Source: Nitriliruptoraceae bacterium
GTDB taxonomy: Bacteria; Actinomycetota; Nitriliruptoria; Nitriliruptorales; Nitriliruptoraceae
Assembly (NCBI GenBank): GCA_007120485.1
Contig: SKNP01000362.1
Span: 1 to 7,337, forward strand
Reading direction: 5' to 3'
Length of the DNA stretch: 7,337 nucleotides
Shown: in pieces, positions 6,017-7,337 of the stretch
Layout of the letters: every line of letters begins with the position of its first letter
Numbering within the stretch: position 1 is the stretch's first letter
Notes under the pieces: generated by a model
What the model was told of the DNA's origin: nothing
Seen by the model: the letters and a program-made list of their open reading frames with translations, nothing else
Database searches by the model: none
Made by a program: the position numbers and the translations under genes

Positions 6017-7337
<1,321 letters not shown>

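Overview
The window is very GC-rich. All seven genes I can support read on the minus strand, so transcription runs from the right edge to the left. The gene set, the many GTG starts and the dense, overlapping packing point to a high-GC Gram-positive (Actinomycetota). A deep-branching class such as Nitriliruptoria is possible, but I cannot prove this from sequence alone.

Layout in the direction of transcription: atpA (alpha subunit of F1, 5' end beyond the right edge), atpG (gamma), atpD (beta) and atpC (epsilon) form the distal half of an F1Fo ATP synthase operon. After a 75-81 base gap come murA (UDP-GlcNAc enolpyruvyl transferase, first committed step of peptidoglycan synthesis), then a secreted and membrane-anchored SpoIID/LytB-family peptidoglycan enzyme that overlaps murA by 8 bases, and finally the first 38 codons of a proline/glycine-rich protein whose GTG start overlaps the spoIID-like stop. 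Start/stop overlaps at atpD-atpC, murA-spoIID-like and spoIID-like-next gene suggest translational coupling. No convincing Rho-independent terminator is visible anywhere, so read-through from atp into murA is plausible.

The first four genes make the catalytic head and central stalk of ATP synthase. The next two act on the cell wall: MurA commits precursor to peptidoglycan, and the SpoIID-like enzyme is expected to cleave glycan strands outside the membrane. The atp-murA-spoIID neighbourhood resembles the one in Bacillus, which suggests an old conserved linkage.

This is mainly ordinary housekeeping DNA, and I found no clear new system. The points most worth a second look are: a Cys-to-Asp change at the MurA active site, which predicts intrinsic fosfomycin resistance; two long stem-loops that bracket atpG, the single-copy subunit between the three-copy alpha and beta subunits; a possible leaderless start of murA; a SpoIID-like protein with an Ig/FlgD-like region and a C-terminal membrane anchor; an acidic C-terminal tail on AtpA; an I(L)DxxRA motif in epsilon; and an octaproline run at the very start of the last gene. 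There is no gene-free stretch longer than about 80 bases.
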